Shown here piece by piece: positions 50,395-61,573 of a stretch of DNA of 64,000 bases. Every line of letters begins with the position of its first letter. Position 1 is the stretch's first letter. A program made the translations under genes and the position numbers. Under the pieces are notes generated by a model that saw only the letters and a list, made by a program, of their open reading frames with translations, ran no database searches and had not been told where the DNA came from. Source of the stretch: Streptococcus rubneri (GTDB lineage Bacteria > Bacillota > Bacilli > Lactobacillales > Streptococcaceae); NCBI RefSeq assembly GCF_004785935.1, contig NZ_SRRP01000001.1, positions 186,001 to 250,000 of the forward strand. The letters run 5' to 3'.

Positions 50395-51708
50395 ATGAGT
50401 ATGTTTTTAGATACAGCCAAAATCAAGGTCAAGGCTGGGAATGGTGGAGATGGCATGGTCGCCTTCCGTCGTGAAAAGTATGTTCCCAATGGCGGACCTT
50501 GGGGAGGCGATGGCGGACGCGGAGGTAATGTTATCTTCATAGTCGATGAGGGTCTACGGACCCTGATGGACTTCCGCTATAACCGCCATTTTAAGGCTCA
50601 ATCTGGTGAAAAAGGTATGACTAAAGGGATGCACGGACGAGGAGCAGAAGACCTCTATGTTCGAGTACCCCAAGGAACTACCGTGCGAGATGCAGAGACA
50701 GGAAAAGTCATAACGGACTTGGTTGAAAATGGCCAAGAGTACATTGTGGCCCATGGCGGTCGCGGAGGACGAGGAAATATCCGTTTTGCAACTCCTAAAA
50801 ATCCAGCTCCCGAGATTTCAGAAAATGGGGAACCAGGTCAGGAACGTGAACTCGAATTAGAACTCAAGGTCTTAGCAGACGTTGGTTTGGTTGGATTCCC
50901 GTCTGTAGGGAAATCGACCCTTCTCAGTGTGATTACATCTGCCAAACCAAAAATCGGAGCCTATCATTTTACAACCATCGTTCCAAATTTAGGGATGGTT
51001 CGGACACCATCGGGTGAATCCTTTGCAGTCGCTGACCTTCCTGGATTGATTGAAGGGGCTAGCCAAGGAGTGGGACTAGGCACCCAGTTCCTTCGTCACA
51101 TCGAGCGCACCCGTGTCATATTGCATGTCATCGATATGTCAGCCAGTGAAGGACGCGATCCTTATGAAGATTATGTTCAAATCAATAAAGAACTCGAAAC
51201 TTATAATCTTCGTTTGATGGAACGTCCTCAGATTATCGTGGCAAATAAGATGGATATGCCGGAGAGCCAGGAAAATTTGAAAGAGTTCAAGAAAAAATTG
51301 GCGGCCAACTACGACGAGTTTGATGAACTGCCACAAATCTTCCCAATCTCTAGTTTAGCGCATCAAGGTTTGGACAACTTGTTAGAAGCAACAGCAGACT
51401 TATTAGACAAAACACCAGAATTCTTGCTCTACACGGACGAAGATATGGAAGATCAAGAAGTTTATTACGGCTTTGATGAGGAACAACCAGCCTTCGAGAT
51501 TAATCGTGATGATGATGCTTCTTGGATTTTGTCCGGTGATAAGCTAGAGAAGCTCTTCAATATGACCAATTTTGATCGCGATGAGTCTGTCATGAAATTT
51601 GCGCGTCAATTGCGCGGAATGGGTGTCGATGAAGCCCTTCGTGCGCGTGGAGCCAAAGATGGAGATATCGTACGTATCGGTAAATTCGAATTTGAATTTG
51701 TTGACTAG
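50395..51708 (+). CDS. obgE: GTPase Obg/CgtA
   Basis: A 437-residue essential GTPase tied to ribosome 50S assembly and stress response. Glycine-rich Obg domain ([20 protein letters not shown]), G domain with [18 protein letters not shown] and NKMD, and the C-terminal OCT domain ([21 protein letters not shown]). Length normal. Confidence 0.96.
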   Translation: MSMFLDTAKIKVKAGNGGDGMVAFRREKYVPNGGPWGGDGGRGGNVIFIVDEGLRTLMDFRYNRHFKAQSGEKGMTKGMHGRGAEDLYVRVPQGTTVRDAETGKVITDLVENGQEYIVAHGGRGGRGNIRFATPKNPAPEISENGEPGQERELELELKVLADVGLVGFPSVGKSTLLSVITSAKPKIGAYHFTTIVPNLGMVRTPSGESFAVADLPGLIEGASQGVGLGTQFLRHIERTRVILHVIDMSASEGRDPYEDYVQINKELETYNLRLMERPQIIVANKMDMPESQENLKEFKKKLAANYDEFDELPQIFPISSLAHQGLDNLLEATADLLDKTPEFLLYTDEDMEDQEVYYGFDEEQPAFEINRDDDASWILSGDKLEKLFNMTNFDRDESVMKFARQLRGMGVDEALRARGAKDGDIVRIGKFEFEFVD

Positions 51709-51731
51709 TTAGAGCTAAAGAGGAGAAGAAG

Positions 51732-51893
51732 ATGGGAGATAAACCTATATCCTTTCGTGATAAAGACGGAAATTTTGTCTCTGCTGCAGACGTTTGGAAT
51801 GCAGAAAAATTGGAAGAACTCTTTAATAAGCTGAATCCCAAACGTAAGTTACGCTTAGAACGGGAAAAATTAGCAGCATCCAGTGAAAATTAG
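51732..51893 (+). CDS. Conserved-looking 53-residue protein after obgE
   Basis: Starts MGDKPISFRDKDGNFVSAAD with GAGGAGAAG upstream, and ends LEREKLAASSEN. Hydrophilic, charged, no motif I recognise, no membrane segment. Good ribosome site, spacing (23 bases after obgE) and acidic/basic composition support a real gene. Function unknown. Confidence 0.75.
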   Translation: MGDKPISFRDKDGNFVSAADVWNAEKLEELFNKLNPKRKLRLEREKLAASSEN

Positions 51894-51909
51894 GAATCAG
51901 GAGAAGAAA

Positions 51910-52287
51910 ATGGTAAAAACAATTCACACAGACAAAGCACCAGCAGCAATTGGACCTTATGTTCAAGGAAAAATTGTGGGCAATCTTTTATTTGCAAGTG
52001 GGCAAGTACCTCTTTCACCAGAAACTGGTGAAATTGTTGGAGAAACCATCCAAGAACAAACCCAACAAGTGTTGAAGAATATTGCTGCTATCCTTGAGGA
52101 AGCTGGAACGGACTTTGATCACGTAGTTAAAACAACCTGTTTCTTAAGTGATATGAATGATTTTGTACCTTTTAACGAGGTCTACAAAACAGCTTTTTCA
52201 AGTGAATTTCCAGCACGTTCTGCAGTGGAAGTGGCTCGCTTGCCACGCGATGTCAAAATCGAAATCGAAGTCATTGCAGAAGTTTAG
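51910..52287 (+). CDS. ridA: RidA family enamine/imine deaminase
   Basis: A 125-residue YjgF/YER057c protein: removes reactive enamine/imine intermediates made by PLP enzymes. Signature RSAVEVARLPRDVKIEIEVIA with catalytic Arg. The ATG at 51910 (MVKTIHTDKAPAAIGPY) has AGGAGAAG upstream; an earlier ATG would overlap the previous gene. Confidence 0.93.
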   Translation: MVKTIHTDKAPAAIGPYVQGKIVGNLLFASGQVPLSPETGEIVGETIQEQTQQVLKNIAAILEEAGTDFDHVVKTTCFLSDMNDFVPFNEVYKTAFSSEFPARSAVEVARLPRDVKIEIEVIAEV

Positions 52288-52398
52288 TCTCAATAAAAGG
52301 AATGCATTCGGGTAAAAAGAATGTTGGAGTGAGAGCCATCGACTGACCAACTGGAAAGATGATGCCTCCTCCTTTTTTGTAAGGAAAAGGTGATTAGG

Positions 52399-53295
52399 AT
52401 GACAGATACAGAAAAGACCATTCAACTGGTCATTGTAACAGGAATGAGTGGTGCAGGAAAGACCGTAGCTATTCAGTCCTTCGAAGATATGGGCTATTTC
52501 ACCATTGATAATATGCCTCCAGCTCTCTTGCCAAAATTTATAGAGTTGATTCAACTCTCCATGGATAACAACAAGTTAGCTTTAGTGGTAGATATGCGTA
52601 GTCGGTCTTTCTTTGCAGAAATTCGCTCCATTTTAGACGAATTAGAGAACCACGAAGGGATTGATTTTAAAATTCTCTTTTTGGATGCGACCGATAGTGA
52701 ATTGGTTGCTCGCTACAAAGAGACTCGTCGTAGCCATCCACTGGCTGCGGATGGGCGTGTCTTAGATGGGATTACCCTAGAACGGGAACTTTTGGCTCCA
52801 CTTAAAAACATGAGTCAAAATGTCATTGATACGACGGAATTAACTCCTCGTAATCTTCGAAAAGTGATTGCTGAGCAATTCTCCAGACAGGATAGTCAGC
52901 CAGAATTTAGGATTGAAGTCATGTCCTTTGGCTTTAAATATGGTCTTCCATTGGATGCTGACTTGGTCTTTGATGTTCGTTTCCTACCGAATCCTTATTA
53001 CCAACCAGAGCTACGGAATCAAACGGGATTAGATGATGCAGTGTATAACTATGTCATGGATCATCAAGAGTCGGAAGACTTTTATCGTCACCTCTATGAC
53101 TTAATTGAGCCAATTTTGCCATCCTACAAGAGAGAAGGGAAGTCTGTTTTGACCATTGCTATGGGCTGTACAGGTGGTCAACACCGTTCGGTTGCCTTTG
53201 CTGCTCGCCTTGGACGGGATCTAGCTAAAGATTGGATAGTTAATATGAGTCATCGCGACAAAGACCGAAGGAAAGAAACGGTGAATCGCTCATGA
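52399..53295 (+). CDS. rapZ: RapZ/YvcJ nucleotide-binding protein
   Basis: A 298-residue P-loop protein ([16 protein letters not shown]). In E. coli RapZ guides GlmZ/GlmY RNA control of GlmS; in Firmicutes (YvcJ) the role is less clear and linked to competence. C-terminal [17 protein letters not shown] conserved. The ATG at 52399 is preferred to a GTG at 52390. It overlaps yvcK by 4 bases in the rapZ-yvcK-whiA set. Confidence 0.93.
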   Translation: MTDTEKTIQLVIVTGMSGAGKTVAIQSFEDMGYFTIDNMPPALLPKFIELIQLSMDNNKLALVVDMRSRSFFAEIRSILDELENHEGIDFKILFLDATDSELVARYKETRRSHPLAADGRVLDGITLERELLAPLKNMSQNVIDTTELTPRNLRKVIAEQFSRQDSQPEFRIEVMSFGFKYGLPLDADLVFDVRFLPNPYYQPELRNQTGLDDAVYNYVMDHQESEDFYRHLYDLIEPILPSYKREGKSVLTIAMGCTGGQHRSVAFAARLGRDLAKDWIVNMSHRDKDRRKETVNRS

Positions 53296-54269
53296 GAAAA
53301 CCTAAAATGACCGTTATCGGAGGCGGTACAGGAATTTCAGTCATCCTAGATAGTCTTCGAAAGAAAGATGTGGATATTACAGCTATCGTCACTGTAGCAG
53401 ATGACGGAGGAAGTTCAGGGGAGCTTCGTAAAAATATTCAACAATTAACACCTCCAGGAGATTTACGCAATGTACTGGTGGCCATGTCAGATATGCCCCG
53501 CTTTTATGAAAAAGTTTTTCAATACCGGTTTGCAGAAGATGATGGCCCCCTAGCAGGGCATCCGTTAGGCAATCTCATTATTGCGGGGATTTCTGAAATG
53601 CAAGGTTCGACCTATAATGCCATGCAATTATTGACCAAGTTCTTTCATACAACAGGGAAAATCTATCCTTCTAGTGACACTCCCCTTACACTTCATGCAG
53701 TTTTTACAGATGGTACGGAAGTAGCTGGGGAAAGTGAGATTGCTCATCATGAGGGTATGATTGATTATGTCTATGTCACCAATACCTATAATGATGAGAC
53801 TCCAAGAGCGAGTCGAAAAGTAGTAGATGCTATTTTAGAAAGTAATTTGGTTGTTTTAGGTCCAGGTTCCCTCTTTACTTCTATTCTTCCAAATTTGGTG
53901 ATTGAAGAAATTGGTCAGGCTTTAGTTGAAACCGAAGCAGATGTCGCCTATGTTTGCAATATCATGACCCAGCGTGGTGAGACAGAGCACTTTACGGATA
54001 GTGACCATGTATCCGTCCTTCATAAACACTTGAAGAAGCCCTTTATTGATACTGTTTTGGTGAATATTGAGAAAGTTCCTCAGGAATATATGAATTCCAA
54101 TCGATTCGACGAATACCTAGTCCAAGTAGAACATGATTTTGCAGGTCTCTCATCTCAAGTACCGCGAGTCATTTCCTCTAATTTCCTTCGTCTGGAAAAT
54201 GGTGGAGCCTTCCATGATGGAGAAGCCGTGGTAGATGAGTTGATGCAAATTGTACAGGTGGTCAAATGA
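53292..54269 (+). CDS. yvcK: YvcK (gluconeogenesis factor, GlmR-like)
   Basis: A 325-residue CofD-like protein. N-terminal nucleotide-sugar site [16 protein letters not shown] and [10 protein letters not shown]; also [17 protein letters not shown]. In Bacillus it binds UDP-GlcNAc and tunes cell-wall precursor supply. 4-base overlaps on both sides show tight coupling. Confidence 0.93.
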   Translation: MRKPKMTVIGGGTGISVILDSLRKKDVDITAIVTVADDGGSSGELRKNIQQLTPPGDLRNVLVAMSDMPRFYEKVFQYRFAEDDGPLAGHPLGNLIIAGISEMQGSTYNAMQLLTKFFHTTGKIYPSSDTPLTLHAVFTDGTEVAGESEIAHHEGMIDYVYVTNTYNDETPRASRKVVDAILESNLVVLGPGSLFTSILPNLVIEEIGQALVETEADVAYVCNIMTQRGETEHFTDSDHVSVLHKHLKKPFIDTVLVNIEKVPQEYMNSNRFDEYLVQVEHDFAGLSSQVPRVISSNFLRLENGGAFHDGEAVVDELMQIVQVVK

Positions 54270-55186
54270 GTTTCACCATTAAAGTAAAAGAGGAGCTTTT
54301 GACCCTACATCGCTTCGAAAAAAGTGAGTTATCTGCTCTGATTAAGATGTCAGGCAGTTTGGGATTAAGTATGGGGGGCTTGAGTTTATCTCTTACGACA
54401 GAAAACGCTAAGATTGCCCGACATATCTATGAATTGATTTTAGAGTTTTATCAGGTCAAATCCGATATTCGTCACCATCAAAAAACAAACTTGAAGAAGA
54501 ACCGAGTCTATACTGTTTCTATTGATGAAAAAGTGGAAGAGATGCTGGCTGACTTACACTTAGCGGATTCCTTCTTTGGAATTGAGACAGGGATTGATCC
54601 GAGAATCTTAGAAGAAGACGAAGCGAGTCGAGCCTACCTGCGAGGGGCTTTCTTGGCTAGTGGGACCATCAAGGATCCCGAGTCTGGTCGCTATCAATTA
54701 GAGATTAGTTCGGTTTATTCTGACCATGCCCAGGACTTGGCCAGCCTGATGCAACACTTTTTGTTGGATGCCAAGACCATCGAACGCAAAAAAGGGGCAA
54801 TTACTTATTTGCAGCGGGCGGAGGATATTATAGATTTTCTGATCTTGGTGGAAGCTAATCATGCCTTAGAGGAATTTGAGTCCGTCAAGGTGATGCGAGA
54901 GGCGCGAAATGACCTCAACCGAGCCAATAATGCTGAGATGGCCAATATTGCTCGTACAGTAACGGCTAGTATGAAGACCATTAACAATATCGTCAAAATT
55001 ATGGATACTATTGGTTTGGGAGGTCTTCCTGTAGAGCTTCAGGAAGTTGCCTATGTTCGAATCCAGAATCCTGACTATTCCATCCAGCAAATTGCGGATG
55101 TCTTGAAGACTCCCTTAACCAAAAGTGGCGTCAATCATCGCTTGCGAAAAATCAATAAGATAGCTGACGAGCTAGATGAACTATAA
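54266..55186 (+). CDS. whiA: WhiA DNA-binding protein
   Basis: A 306-residue protein with an N-terminal LAGLIDADG-homing-endonuclease-like part ([20 protein letters not shown]) and a C-terminal helix-turn-helix ([20 protein letters not shown]). It affects cell division and chromosome segregation in Firmicutes. Last gene of the rapZ set, followed by a terminator. Confidence 0.95.
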   Translation: MSFTIKVKEELLTLHRFEKSELSALIKMSGSLGLSMGGLSLSLTTENAKIARHIYELILEFYQVKSDIRHHQKTNLKKNRVYTVSIDEKVEEMLADLHLADSFFGIETGIDPRILEEDEASRAYLRGAFLASGTIKDPESGRYQLEISSVYSDHAQDLASLMQHFLLDAKTIERKKGAITYLQRAEDIIDFLILVEANHALEEFESVKVMREARNDLNRANNAEMANIARTVTASMKTINNIVKIMDTIGLGGLPVELQEVAYVRIQNPDYSIQQIADVLKTPLTKSGVNHRLRKINKIADELDEL

Positions 55187-55188
55187 GA

Positions 55189-55225
55189 AAAAAACCTTTG
55201 AATCATTTGATTCAAAGGTTTTTTC
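55189..55225. terminator. Bidirectional terminator between whiA and the FNR gene
   Basis: AAAAAACCTTTGAATC, ATTT loop, GATTCAAAGGTTTTTT: a perfect 16-pair stem serving both convergent genes. Confidence 0.95.
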
Positions 55226-56194
55226 TTACAAACTAGTCGAATGGACTGGTTGAACTTTCTTATCCGGATAGATGTAATTAATGGCATTGTTTACCGCAGT
55301 AGGAGCTTCACCCAGACCGGTAGCAATTAAGTCGATTTTTCCTTCGTAGAAGCAACAGTCGCCACATGCGTAGATTCCTTCGCGACTGGTTTCTTGTTTG
55401 CGGTTCACGAGAATCTTATGGCGTTGGAGGTCTAAGCCCCATTCTTTCAATTTTCCAACAGATGATTTAAAACCGTAGTTGACAAAGAGTTCATCAATAG
55501 GGAGTAAATGGATTTCATCTGATTTAACCTTGGTAATTTCCAGGTGGCTAGCACGGCCATTTTCTCCAATTAAACGGCTAGGAATATAAGGGGTTTTAAT
55601 AGAGACAGAAGAATCCTTCAATTCTTCAACGCTGTGTTCGAGAGCTCGGAAATTCTCGCGACGATGGACTAGAGTCGTTGGCGCTATTTTCTCAAAGGCA
55701 AGGGCCCAGTCAACAGCAGAATCTCCCCCACCAAGAATGGCAACTTGTTTACCAGCATATTGTTGGATATTTGAAACATGGTAGTGGACGTTTTCAAATT
55801 CTTCAGCCCCATCCACCTCTAATGGCCGTGGTTTAAAAGCGCCACCTCCCATCGCAATGATAACAGCACGACTATAATGCTGAGCTTTTGTGGTCTCTAT
55901 AAGGAAATGGTCCTCATTTTTATCGATAGCTAAAACAGTTTCATTCAAACAAATGTCGGTCTCGAATGTTTCTAATTGATCGATCAACCGTTGGGACAAT
56001 TCTTCCCCTGTTAGGTTGGTAAAACCAGGAACATCCAGGATTCGTTTTTCAGGGTAGAGAATAGCGGGTTGGCCACCTAGTTGGGGAAGGGAATCAATCA
56101 ATTTGACTTTTACTTGACGCATATGGCCATAGAAGGCGGCGAAGAGCCCTACAGGCCCACCTCCAATAATGGTAATGTCATAAATTTCAGACAT
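55226..56194 (-). CDS. Ferredoxin/flavodoxin--NADP+ reductase (YumC type)
   Basis: A 322-residue FAD enzyme of the thioredoxin-reductase fold. FAD site IIGGGPVGLFAAFYGHMR, NADPH site AILGGGDSAVDWA, C-terminal GIYACGDC and AVNNAINYIYPDK. The CxxC redox pair of thioredoxin reductase is missing, which places it in the YumC/FNR2 group that reduces ferredoxin or flavodoxin, or the NrdI-type flavodoxin. AAAGGAG ribosome site before the ATG. Confidence 0.92.
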   Translation of the reverse strand: MSEIYDITIIGGGPVGLFAAFYGHMRQVKVKLIDSLPQLGGQPAILYPEKRILDVPGFTNLTGEELSQRLIDQLETFETDICLNETVLAIDKNEDHFLIETTKAQHYSRAVIIAMGGGAFKPRPLEVDGAEEFENVHYHVSNIQQYAGKQVAILGGGDSAVDWALAFEKIAPTTLVHRRENFRALEHSVEELKDSSVSIKTPYIPSRLIGENGRASHLEITKVKSDEIHLLPIDELFVNYGFKSSVGKLKEWGLDLQRHKILVNRKQETSREGIYACGDCCFYEGKIDLIATGLGEAPTAVNNAINYIYPDKKVQPVHSTSL

Positions 56195-56323
56195 GAGAAC
56201 TCCTTTGTGATGTGTAACTAGACATATTGTAACATAATTCGGACATAAATAGAAAGTAAGAAGGTTACACTGATAGAGTGGGATAAATCCTGGGAATAAT
56301 TTATAAAAATAATGTTCACTTTA

Positions 56324-56352
56324 TTTACAAGTGTTAAATATTCTGATAGAAT
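56324..56352 (+). promoter_or_regulatory. Promoter of the aquaglyceroporin gene
   Basis: -35 TTTACA (56324-56329), 17-base spacer, -10 TAGAAT (56347-56352). Confidence 0.7.
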
Positions 56353-56394
56353 AAATTATTATTATTTTTTTATTTATAAGGAGATTATACAAAA

Positions 56395-57264
56395 ATGCAA
56401 TTTGATTTTTGGGTTAAAGTTGCTACCGAATTTCTTGGAACAGCTTTATTGATTATTTTAGGAAATGGTGCCGTTGCAAACGTAGAATTAAAGGGTACTA
56501 AGGGTCATCAAAGTGGATGGCTTGTGATTGCAATCGGATACGGAATGGGTGTAATGATTCCAGCCTTGATGTTTGGAAATGTCTCAGGAAACCATATCAA
56601 CCCTGCCTTTACTCTTGGACTTGCAGTTAGCGGACTTTTCCCATGGGAAAATGTTTTGTACTACATCGTTGCTCAAGTTCTTGGAGCGATGTTTGGACAA
56701 TTGGTTGTCGTTGCGACTCACCGTCCATACTACCTTCAGACTGAAAATCCAAACAACATTTTGGGAACTTTTTCAACCATTTCTAGTTTGGATAAAGGAA
56801 CTCCTGAATCACGTAAGGCAGCTAGTATCAATGGTTTCATCAACGAGTTTGCTGGATCATTCGTCCTTTTCTTTGCTGCACTTGGATTAACGAAAAATTT
56901 CTTTGGTGCAGAGGTTGCTAGTCTAGCCCAAAAAGCTGCAACTGAACAAGGTGCAATGTTTGACGGTACTTCAACAGCAGCAAAATTAGCTCTATCACAA
57001 GCGCATGCTCCTGGCTTGGGAATTGCTCACCTAGCGCTCGGATTCTTGGTTATGGCTTTGGTAACTTCTCTTGGAGGTCCTACTGGTCCTGGTTTGAACC
57101 CTGCACGTGACCTTGGTCCTCGTTTGGTTCACGCCTTCCTTCCAAAATCTGTATTGGGTGAAAACAAGGGAGATTCAAAATGGTGGTACGCTTGGGTACC
57201 TGTTGTAGCACCAATCTTGGCTGCAATCGTTGCCATTGCCCTCTTTAGCTTCCTTTATAAATAA
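56395..57264 (+). CDS. Aquaporin family protein (aquaglyceroporin)
   Basis: A 289-residue MIP channel with six membrane helices. The two NPA boxes are NPAFTLG and NPARDLG; the selectivity Arg is in NPARDL. An unusually long loop between the halves (about residues 110-195) is typical of the lactococcal Gla type, which passes water, glycerol and dihydroxyacetone. Substrate here is inferred. AAGGAGA ribosome site. Confidence 0.93.
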   Translation: MQFDFWVKVATEFLGTALLIILGNGAVANVELKGTKGHQSGWLVIAIGYGMGVMIPALMFGNVSGNHINPAFTLGLAVSGLFPWENVLYYIVAQVLGAMFGQLVVVATHRPYYLQTENPNNILGTFSTISSLDKGTPESRKAASINGFINEFAGSFVLFFAALGLTKNFFGAEVASLAQKAATEQGAMFDGTSTAAKLALSQAHAPGLGIAHLALGFLVMALVTSLGGPTGPGLNPARDLGPRLVHAFLPKSVLGENKGDSKWWYAWVPVVAPILAAIVAIALFSFLYK

Positions 57265-57270
57265 TATAAC

Positions 57271-57304
57271 AAACTTTTCGTAGAAATCTGCGAAAAGTTT
57301 TTTC
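57271..57304 (+). terminator. Terminator of the aquaglyceroporin gene
   Basis: AAACTTTTCG, loop TAGAAATCTG, CGAAAAGTTT and four Ts. Confidence 0.92.
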
Positions 57305-57680
57305 TTGTATGTAGTACCAAAAATGAGGAAGGAATATAATTATCAAGTAGTAAAGGCCCAGAAATTACTTGTTCAGATAGTTTTCTTACGGTAATGTTCC
57401 TCTACTAATATACAGGATTTGTCTAAACTTGGATTTCGGTCTAGATCTTTACATCCTTGGGACTGTGAACGAAATGTTGAGGGGAGAAGAATTGGTTTAA
57501 TTCCGTCTATTGTACATGTTTGTGACAGTGATTCCAGTTATCTGCTTGGTTAAGCATTTTATTAAGACTAAATCGTAAGGCTGTATCATTAACTATATAT
57601 AATAGATTTATGATCATCTACAAGTGCTTTTAAAGATGGTCTTTTATATTTTGTTAGTAAGAAAAAACTGTGAAAATATC
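57305..57680. other. Gene-free stretch before rpsU
   Basis: About 375 bases with stops in all frames and no hairpin with a U tract that I could see. It may be the remains of a lost gene, but I recognise nothing in it. Confidence 0.5.
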
Positions 57681-57709
57681 TTGACAAGACTCCTCATCTG
57701 TGATAAAAT
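57681..57709 (+). promoter_or_regulatory. Promoter of rpsU
   Basis: -35 TTGACA (57681-57686), 17-base spacer, -10 TAAAAT (57704-57709), about 28 bases before a ribosome site AGGGAGTG. Confidence 0.85.
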
Positions 57710-57743
57710 TAGTAGGATTTTAGGCTTGAAGGGAGTGAAAAAC

Positions 57744-57920
57744 ATGTCAAAAACAGTAGTACGTAAGAATGAATCTCTTGACGATGCTCTTCGTCGTTTC
57801 AAACGTGCGGTTACTAAAGCTGGTACTCTTCAAGAAACACGCAAACGTGAATTCTATGAAAAACCTTCTGTAAAACGTAAACGTAAATCAGAAGCAGCTC
57901 GTAAACGTAAAAAATTCTAA
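57744..57920 (+). CDS. rpsU: 30S ribosomal protein S21
   Basis: A 58-residue, very basic protein ([20 protein letters not shown] ... [15 protein letters not shown]). The ATG at 57744 with AAGGGAGTG is chosen over an upstream ATG that would add 40 non-ribosomal residues. It binds the 3' end of 16S rRNA and helps initiation. Single-gene unit. Confidence 0.97.
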
Positions 57921-57930
57921 TTGAATACAA

Positions 57931-57953
57931 AAGCAGACTCCGGTCTGTTTTTT
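57931..57953 (+). terminator. Terminator of rpsU
   Basis: GCAGAC, TCCG loop, GTCTGT and a run of Ts. Confidence 0.85.
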
Positions 57954-57975
57954 GTTTCTCTTGTTCAAGCGAAGA

Positions 57976-58016
57976 CAAAAAAAGCCGATCTTCTTTTTTG
58001 AAGATCGGGTCTTTTT
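57976..58016 (-). terminator. Terminator of mscL
   Basis: GATCTTC...GAAGATC stem with flanking A and T runs; works on the minus strand after mscL and may also stop rpsU read-through. Confidence 0.85.
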
Positions 58017-58022
58017 ATCTGA

Positions 58023-58403
58023 TTATTTGTTTGCAAGCAAGTCGCGGATTTCAGCAAGCAACTCTTCTTGAGTTGGAGCAGGAGTTTCTTCCTCAGCAAC
58101 TTCTTCTTTTTTACCAAGGTTTTGTGCTTTTTCAGCAGCCTTAACAATGAAGAAAAGAACAGTACCAATGACTACGAAGTTGATAACAGCGCTCAAGAAG
58201 CTACCATATGCAACACCGTTCCATGACAATTCTGCGATTTTATCAACACCAGCAGCTTTCAAAGCTGGGTTCAAAATAAGTGGTGTGATGATATCGTTAA
58301 CAAGAGATGTTACGATTGCTCCAAAAGCAGCCCCGATAATCACAGCAACAGCAAGGTCTACGACGTTCCCACGAAGGAGGAAGTTTTTCAAATCTTTCAA
58401 CAT
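58023..58403 (-). CDS. mscL: Large-conductance mechanosensitive channel
   Basis: A 126-residue pore protein that opens under membrane tension at osmotic downshock. N-terminal helix and TM1 (FLLRGNVVDLAVAVIIGAAFGAIV), TM2 (AVINFVVIGTVLFFIVKAAE) and a C-terminal amphipathic helix (EEVAEEETPAPTQEELLAEI). AGGA-type site before the ATG. Confidence 0.96.
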   Translation of the reverse strand: MLKDLKNFLLRGNVVDLAVAVIIGAAFGAIVTSLVNDIITPLILNPALKAAGVDKIAELSWNGVAYGSFLSAVINFVVIGTVLFFIVKAAEKAQNLGKKEEVAEEETPAPTQEELLAEIRDLLANK

Positions 58404-58643
58404 ATCCTATATATGTCCTTTCATAATAATTCTTTACAGACCATAGTATAACCAAAAAGTTTGTCGAGTTCAATGATTATGCTCATATTATTTTAAAAAA
58501 GTTCGTTAATTGTGAAAGAATAGTAAAACTAGAAAAAATGGATTAGGAAAAAGAGGATGAAAATCCTTTCGAATGATTTACAATTGACTAAAATTAGTAT
58601 AAAATAGTAAATGATATTCTATGGTAAAATGGAGGCACTGTTT

Positions 58644-60437
58644 ATGGTTGACAAACAACTGATTTCTGACATTAAAAACAGTGTAAACATTGTAGATGTA
58701 ATCGGAGAAGTGGTTCAGCTAACAAAGGCCGGACGAAATTTTCTTGGCCTATGTCCTTTTCATGGAGAAAAAACACCATCCTTTAATGTCGTTGAAGACA
58801 AACAGTTTTATCATTGTTTTGGTTGTGGTCGCTCAGGCGATGTATTCAAGTTTATTGAAGACTATAGAGGTGTCTCCTTTATGGAAGCAGTCCAAATCAT
58901 AGCCGAGCAAGCAGGTATTGCTGTTCAAAGCCTTCCTCAAGTGGGTGCGAAGAGTCAGGTCATCGATGCCAAGCAACCCTTCTATGATATTCATGAGGAG
59001 GCGGCTAAGTTTTATCATGCCATTTTGATGACGACAAAAATGGGAGAAGAAGCTCGGCAATACTTGTTTGACCGAGGACTAGATGATGAGGTACTTCGCC
59101 ATTTTCAAATTGGGCTTGCTCCAGGTGAAGGGAATTATCTGTATAAGAGTGTATCTGGTAAATTTGCAGAGAATATTTTAACAGATTCTGGACTTTTTCA
59201 TATCAGTGATTTAGGGACTATTTATGATGCTTTTCAAGATCGAATTATGTTCCCCTTGACTGATGATTCGGGACAAGTCATTGCTTTTTCGGGTCGTTTA
59301 TGGCGAGAGCAAGAGGAGGGGACAGGTCCTCAAGGGAAATACAAGAACAGTCGTAGTACCATCTTATTTAATAAGAGCTATGAACTCTATCATTTGGACA
59401 AAGCCAAGCAGGTAGCGAAGAAGACCCACGAACTCTATTTGATGGAAGGCTTCATGGATGTCATTGCAGCTTATCGAGCAGGTATCGAAAATGCGGTAGC
59501 CTCAATGGGGACAGCCTTAACTCGAGAACATGTGAAGCACTTAAGTCGCTTTACGAAGAAGGTGATTCTGACCTATGATGGAGACAAGGCTGGACGATTG
59601 GCCACCGCAAAAGCCCTGGATATCCTAGAAAAACAGACGGTAGAGATCGTACAAATCCCAGATCAGATGGATCCAGATGAGTACCTGCAAAAGAATTCGC
59701 CTCAAGCCCTAGCTGACCTCTTGGAAAAAACTCGGATCAGCCGGATTGAGTTTCTCATGGATTATTGGAAGCCAGACAATATTGAAAATTTGCAGGCGCA
59801 GATCGAATTTGTTGAAAAGATGGCTCCTCTAATTGCTCAGACCCCGTCTGTTACGGCGCAAAATACCTATATTTACAAATTATCTGATTTATTATCAGAT
59901 TTTGATTATTTACAGGTGGAGCAGATAGTTAATGCTAGTCGGTTGCAGATGCGTCAACAGCGACAAAAGCAGGGACAGGAGCAGGAAAATAATCCCTCTC
60001 CCGTCTTTCATTCAGGGAACCTTCAAAGACAATTGCCACAATTAATAAGGGCTGAAAATCATTTGCTTCATCGCATGAGTCACTTCCCTTATATCTTGAA
60101 CGATTATCGCTTGCGGACAGATTTTTCCTTTGATACGCCTGCCTTGCAGGTCTTGTATCAACTTCTATGTCAAAATGGCGAAGTAACTTCTCAAGATTTG
60201 TCAGAGCAAACTGAGGAGGTTCAGCGAGCTTGGTATCGGATGTTAGAAGAGGACTTACCGGATGAAATTGCTGAGCATGAGTTAGAAGAAGTAGAAGAGA
60301 CGAGAAATCGTGAGCTTCTCCGTAAAGAAAGTCAACAAATTGGAAAGAAAGTCAGAGAAGCCTCTCACAGTGGAGATGCAGATCAGGCTTTATTGGAACT
60401 CGAGCGCTTAATCGCTCAAAAAAGAAGAATGGAGTAG
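58644..60437 (+). CDS. dnaG: DNA primase
   Basis: A 597-residue enzyme laying RNA primers for replication. CHC2 zinc finger ([29 protein letters not shown]), Toprim core ([24 protein letters not shown]) and a C-terminal DnaB-binding region. The start at 58644 ([13 protein letters not shown]) has GGAGG upstream. It is followed by rpoD after 2 bases, the old macromolecular-synthesis pair. Confidence 0.96.
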   Translation: MVDKQLISDIKNSVNIVDVIGEVVQLTKAGRNFLGLCPFHGEKTPSFNVVEDKQFYHCFGCGRSGDVFKFIEDYRGVSFMEAVQIIAEQAGIAVQSLPQVGAKSQVIDAKQPFYDIHEEAAKFYHAILMTTKMGEEARQYLFDRGLDDEVLRHFQIGLAPGEGNYLYKSVSGKFAENILTDSGLFHISDLGTIYDAFQDRIMFPLTDDSGQVIAFSGRLWREQEEGTGPQGKYKNSRSTILFNKSYELYHLDKAKQVAKKTHELYLMEGFMDVIAAYRAGIENAVASMGTALTREHVKHLSRFTKKVILTYDGDKAGRLATAKALDILEKQTVEIVQIPDQMDPDEYLQKNSPQALADLLEKTRISRIEFLMDYWKPDNIENLQAQIEFVEKMAPLIAQTPSVTAQNTYIYKLSDLLSDFDYLQVEQIVNASRLQMRQQRQKQGQEQENNPSPVFHSGNLQRQLPQLIRAENHLLHRMSHFPYILNDYRLRTDFSFDTPALQVLYQLLCQNGEVTSQDLSEQTEEVQRAWYRMLEEDLPDEIAEHELEEVEETRNRELLRKESQQIGKKVREASHSGDADQALLELERLIAQKRRME

Positions 60438-60439
60438 GA

Positions 60440-61552
60440 ATGGCGAAAGAACAAAAAGATATCACAACTTTAGATGTCCAAATTGCAGAGTTTATTCGTA
60501 GTCATAAGAAAAGTGGTACTGCAACAGACGATGAGATCAATGATCAATTGGTCATTCCTTTTACCTTGGATGCTGATGGAATTGAAGATTTATTGCAACG
60601 AATCCAAGATGCAGGTATCTCAATTACGGACAAGGAAGGAAACCCAAGTGCGCGTGTCTTGAACAACGAAGAGGAAGAACCAGAGTTGACGGATGAGGAA
60701 TTGCTTGGAAGCAATTCTGCTAAAGTGAACGACCCTGTACGGATGTACCTCAAAGAAATTGGGGTTGTTCCTCTCTTGACCAATGAAGAAGAGCAAGAAT
60801 TGGCCATCTTGGTGGAACAAGGAGACTTGGAAGCCAAGCAACGTCTTGCAGAAGCTAACCTTCGTTTGGTTGTTTCCATTGCGAAGCGCTATGTTGGTCG
60901 TGGGATGCAATTCTTGGATTTGATCCAAGAAGGAAATATGGGCTTGATGAAAGCCGTTGATAAGTTTGACTATACCAAAGGTTTTAAATTCTCTACCTAT
61001 GCCACTTGGTGGATCCGTCAGGCTATCACTCGTGCCATTGCAGACCAAGCCCGTACCATTCGGATCCCTGTTCACATGGTGGAAACTATTAACAAGTTGG
61101 TTCGTGAGCAACGCAATCTCTTGCAAGAATTGGGACAAGATCCAACACCGGAACAAATTGCTGAACGCATGGATATGACGCCAGATAAGGTGCGTGAAAT
61201 CTTGAAGATTGCCCAAGAGCCTGTTTCTTTGGAAACTCCAATCGGGGAAGAAGACGATAGCCATTTGGGAGATTTCATCGAAGATGAAGTGATTGAAAAT
61301 CCAGTAGACTATACCACTCGTGTGGTTCTACGCGAACAATTGGATGAAGTCCTCGATACCCTTACCGACCGGGAAGAAAACGTCTTGCGTCTTCGTTTCG
61401 GTTTAGATGATGGGAAAATGCGGACCTTGGAAGATGTAGGAAAAGTCTTTAACGTGACCCGTGAACGGATCCGTCAAATTGAAGCCAAAGCCCTCCGCAA
61501 ACTCCGCCACCCAAGCAGAAGCAAACCATTACGAGATTTTATTGAGGATTAA
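60440..61552 (+). CDS. rpoD: Primary sigma factor (sigma-A, RpoD)
   Basis: A 370-residue housekeeping sigma factor. Region 1.1-like N-terminus, region 1.2 ([17 protein letters not shown]), region 2 ([37 protein letters not shown]), region 3 and region 4.2 HTH ([20 protein letters not shown]). It directs the TTGACA-17-TATAAT promoters noted in this window. Stop overlaps the terminator. Confidence 0.98.
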   Translation: MAKEQKDITTLDVQIAEFIRSHKKSGTATDDEINDQLVIPFTLDADGIEDLLQRIQDAGISITDKEGNPSARVLNNEEEEPELTDEELLGSNSAKVNDPVRMYLKEIGVVPLLTNEEEQELAILVEQGDLEAKQRLAEANLRLVVSIAKRYVGRGMQFLDLIQEGNMGLMKAVDKFDYTKGFKFSTYATWWIRQAITRAIADQARTIRIPVHMVETINKLVREQRNLLQELGQDPTPEQIAERMDMTPDKVREILKIAQEPVSLETPIGEEDDSHLGDFIEDEVIENPVDYTTRVVLREQLDEVLDTLTDREENVLRLRFGLDDGKMRTLEDVGKVFNVTRERIRQIEAKALRKLRHPSRSKPLRDFIED

Positions 61553-61573
61553 AAAGATCCTGTGGATCTTTTT
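61551..61573 (+). terminator. Terminator of dnaG-rpoD
   Basis: AAAAAGATCC, TGT loop, GGATCTTTTT: perfect ten-pair stem starting inside the stop codon. Two decayed copies follow in a 49-bp tandem repeat. Confidence 0.93.

Noticed and set aside
60620-61264. 214-codon minus-strand frame inside rpoD
   Set aside because: Antisense shadow of a conserved gene, with no start signals.
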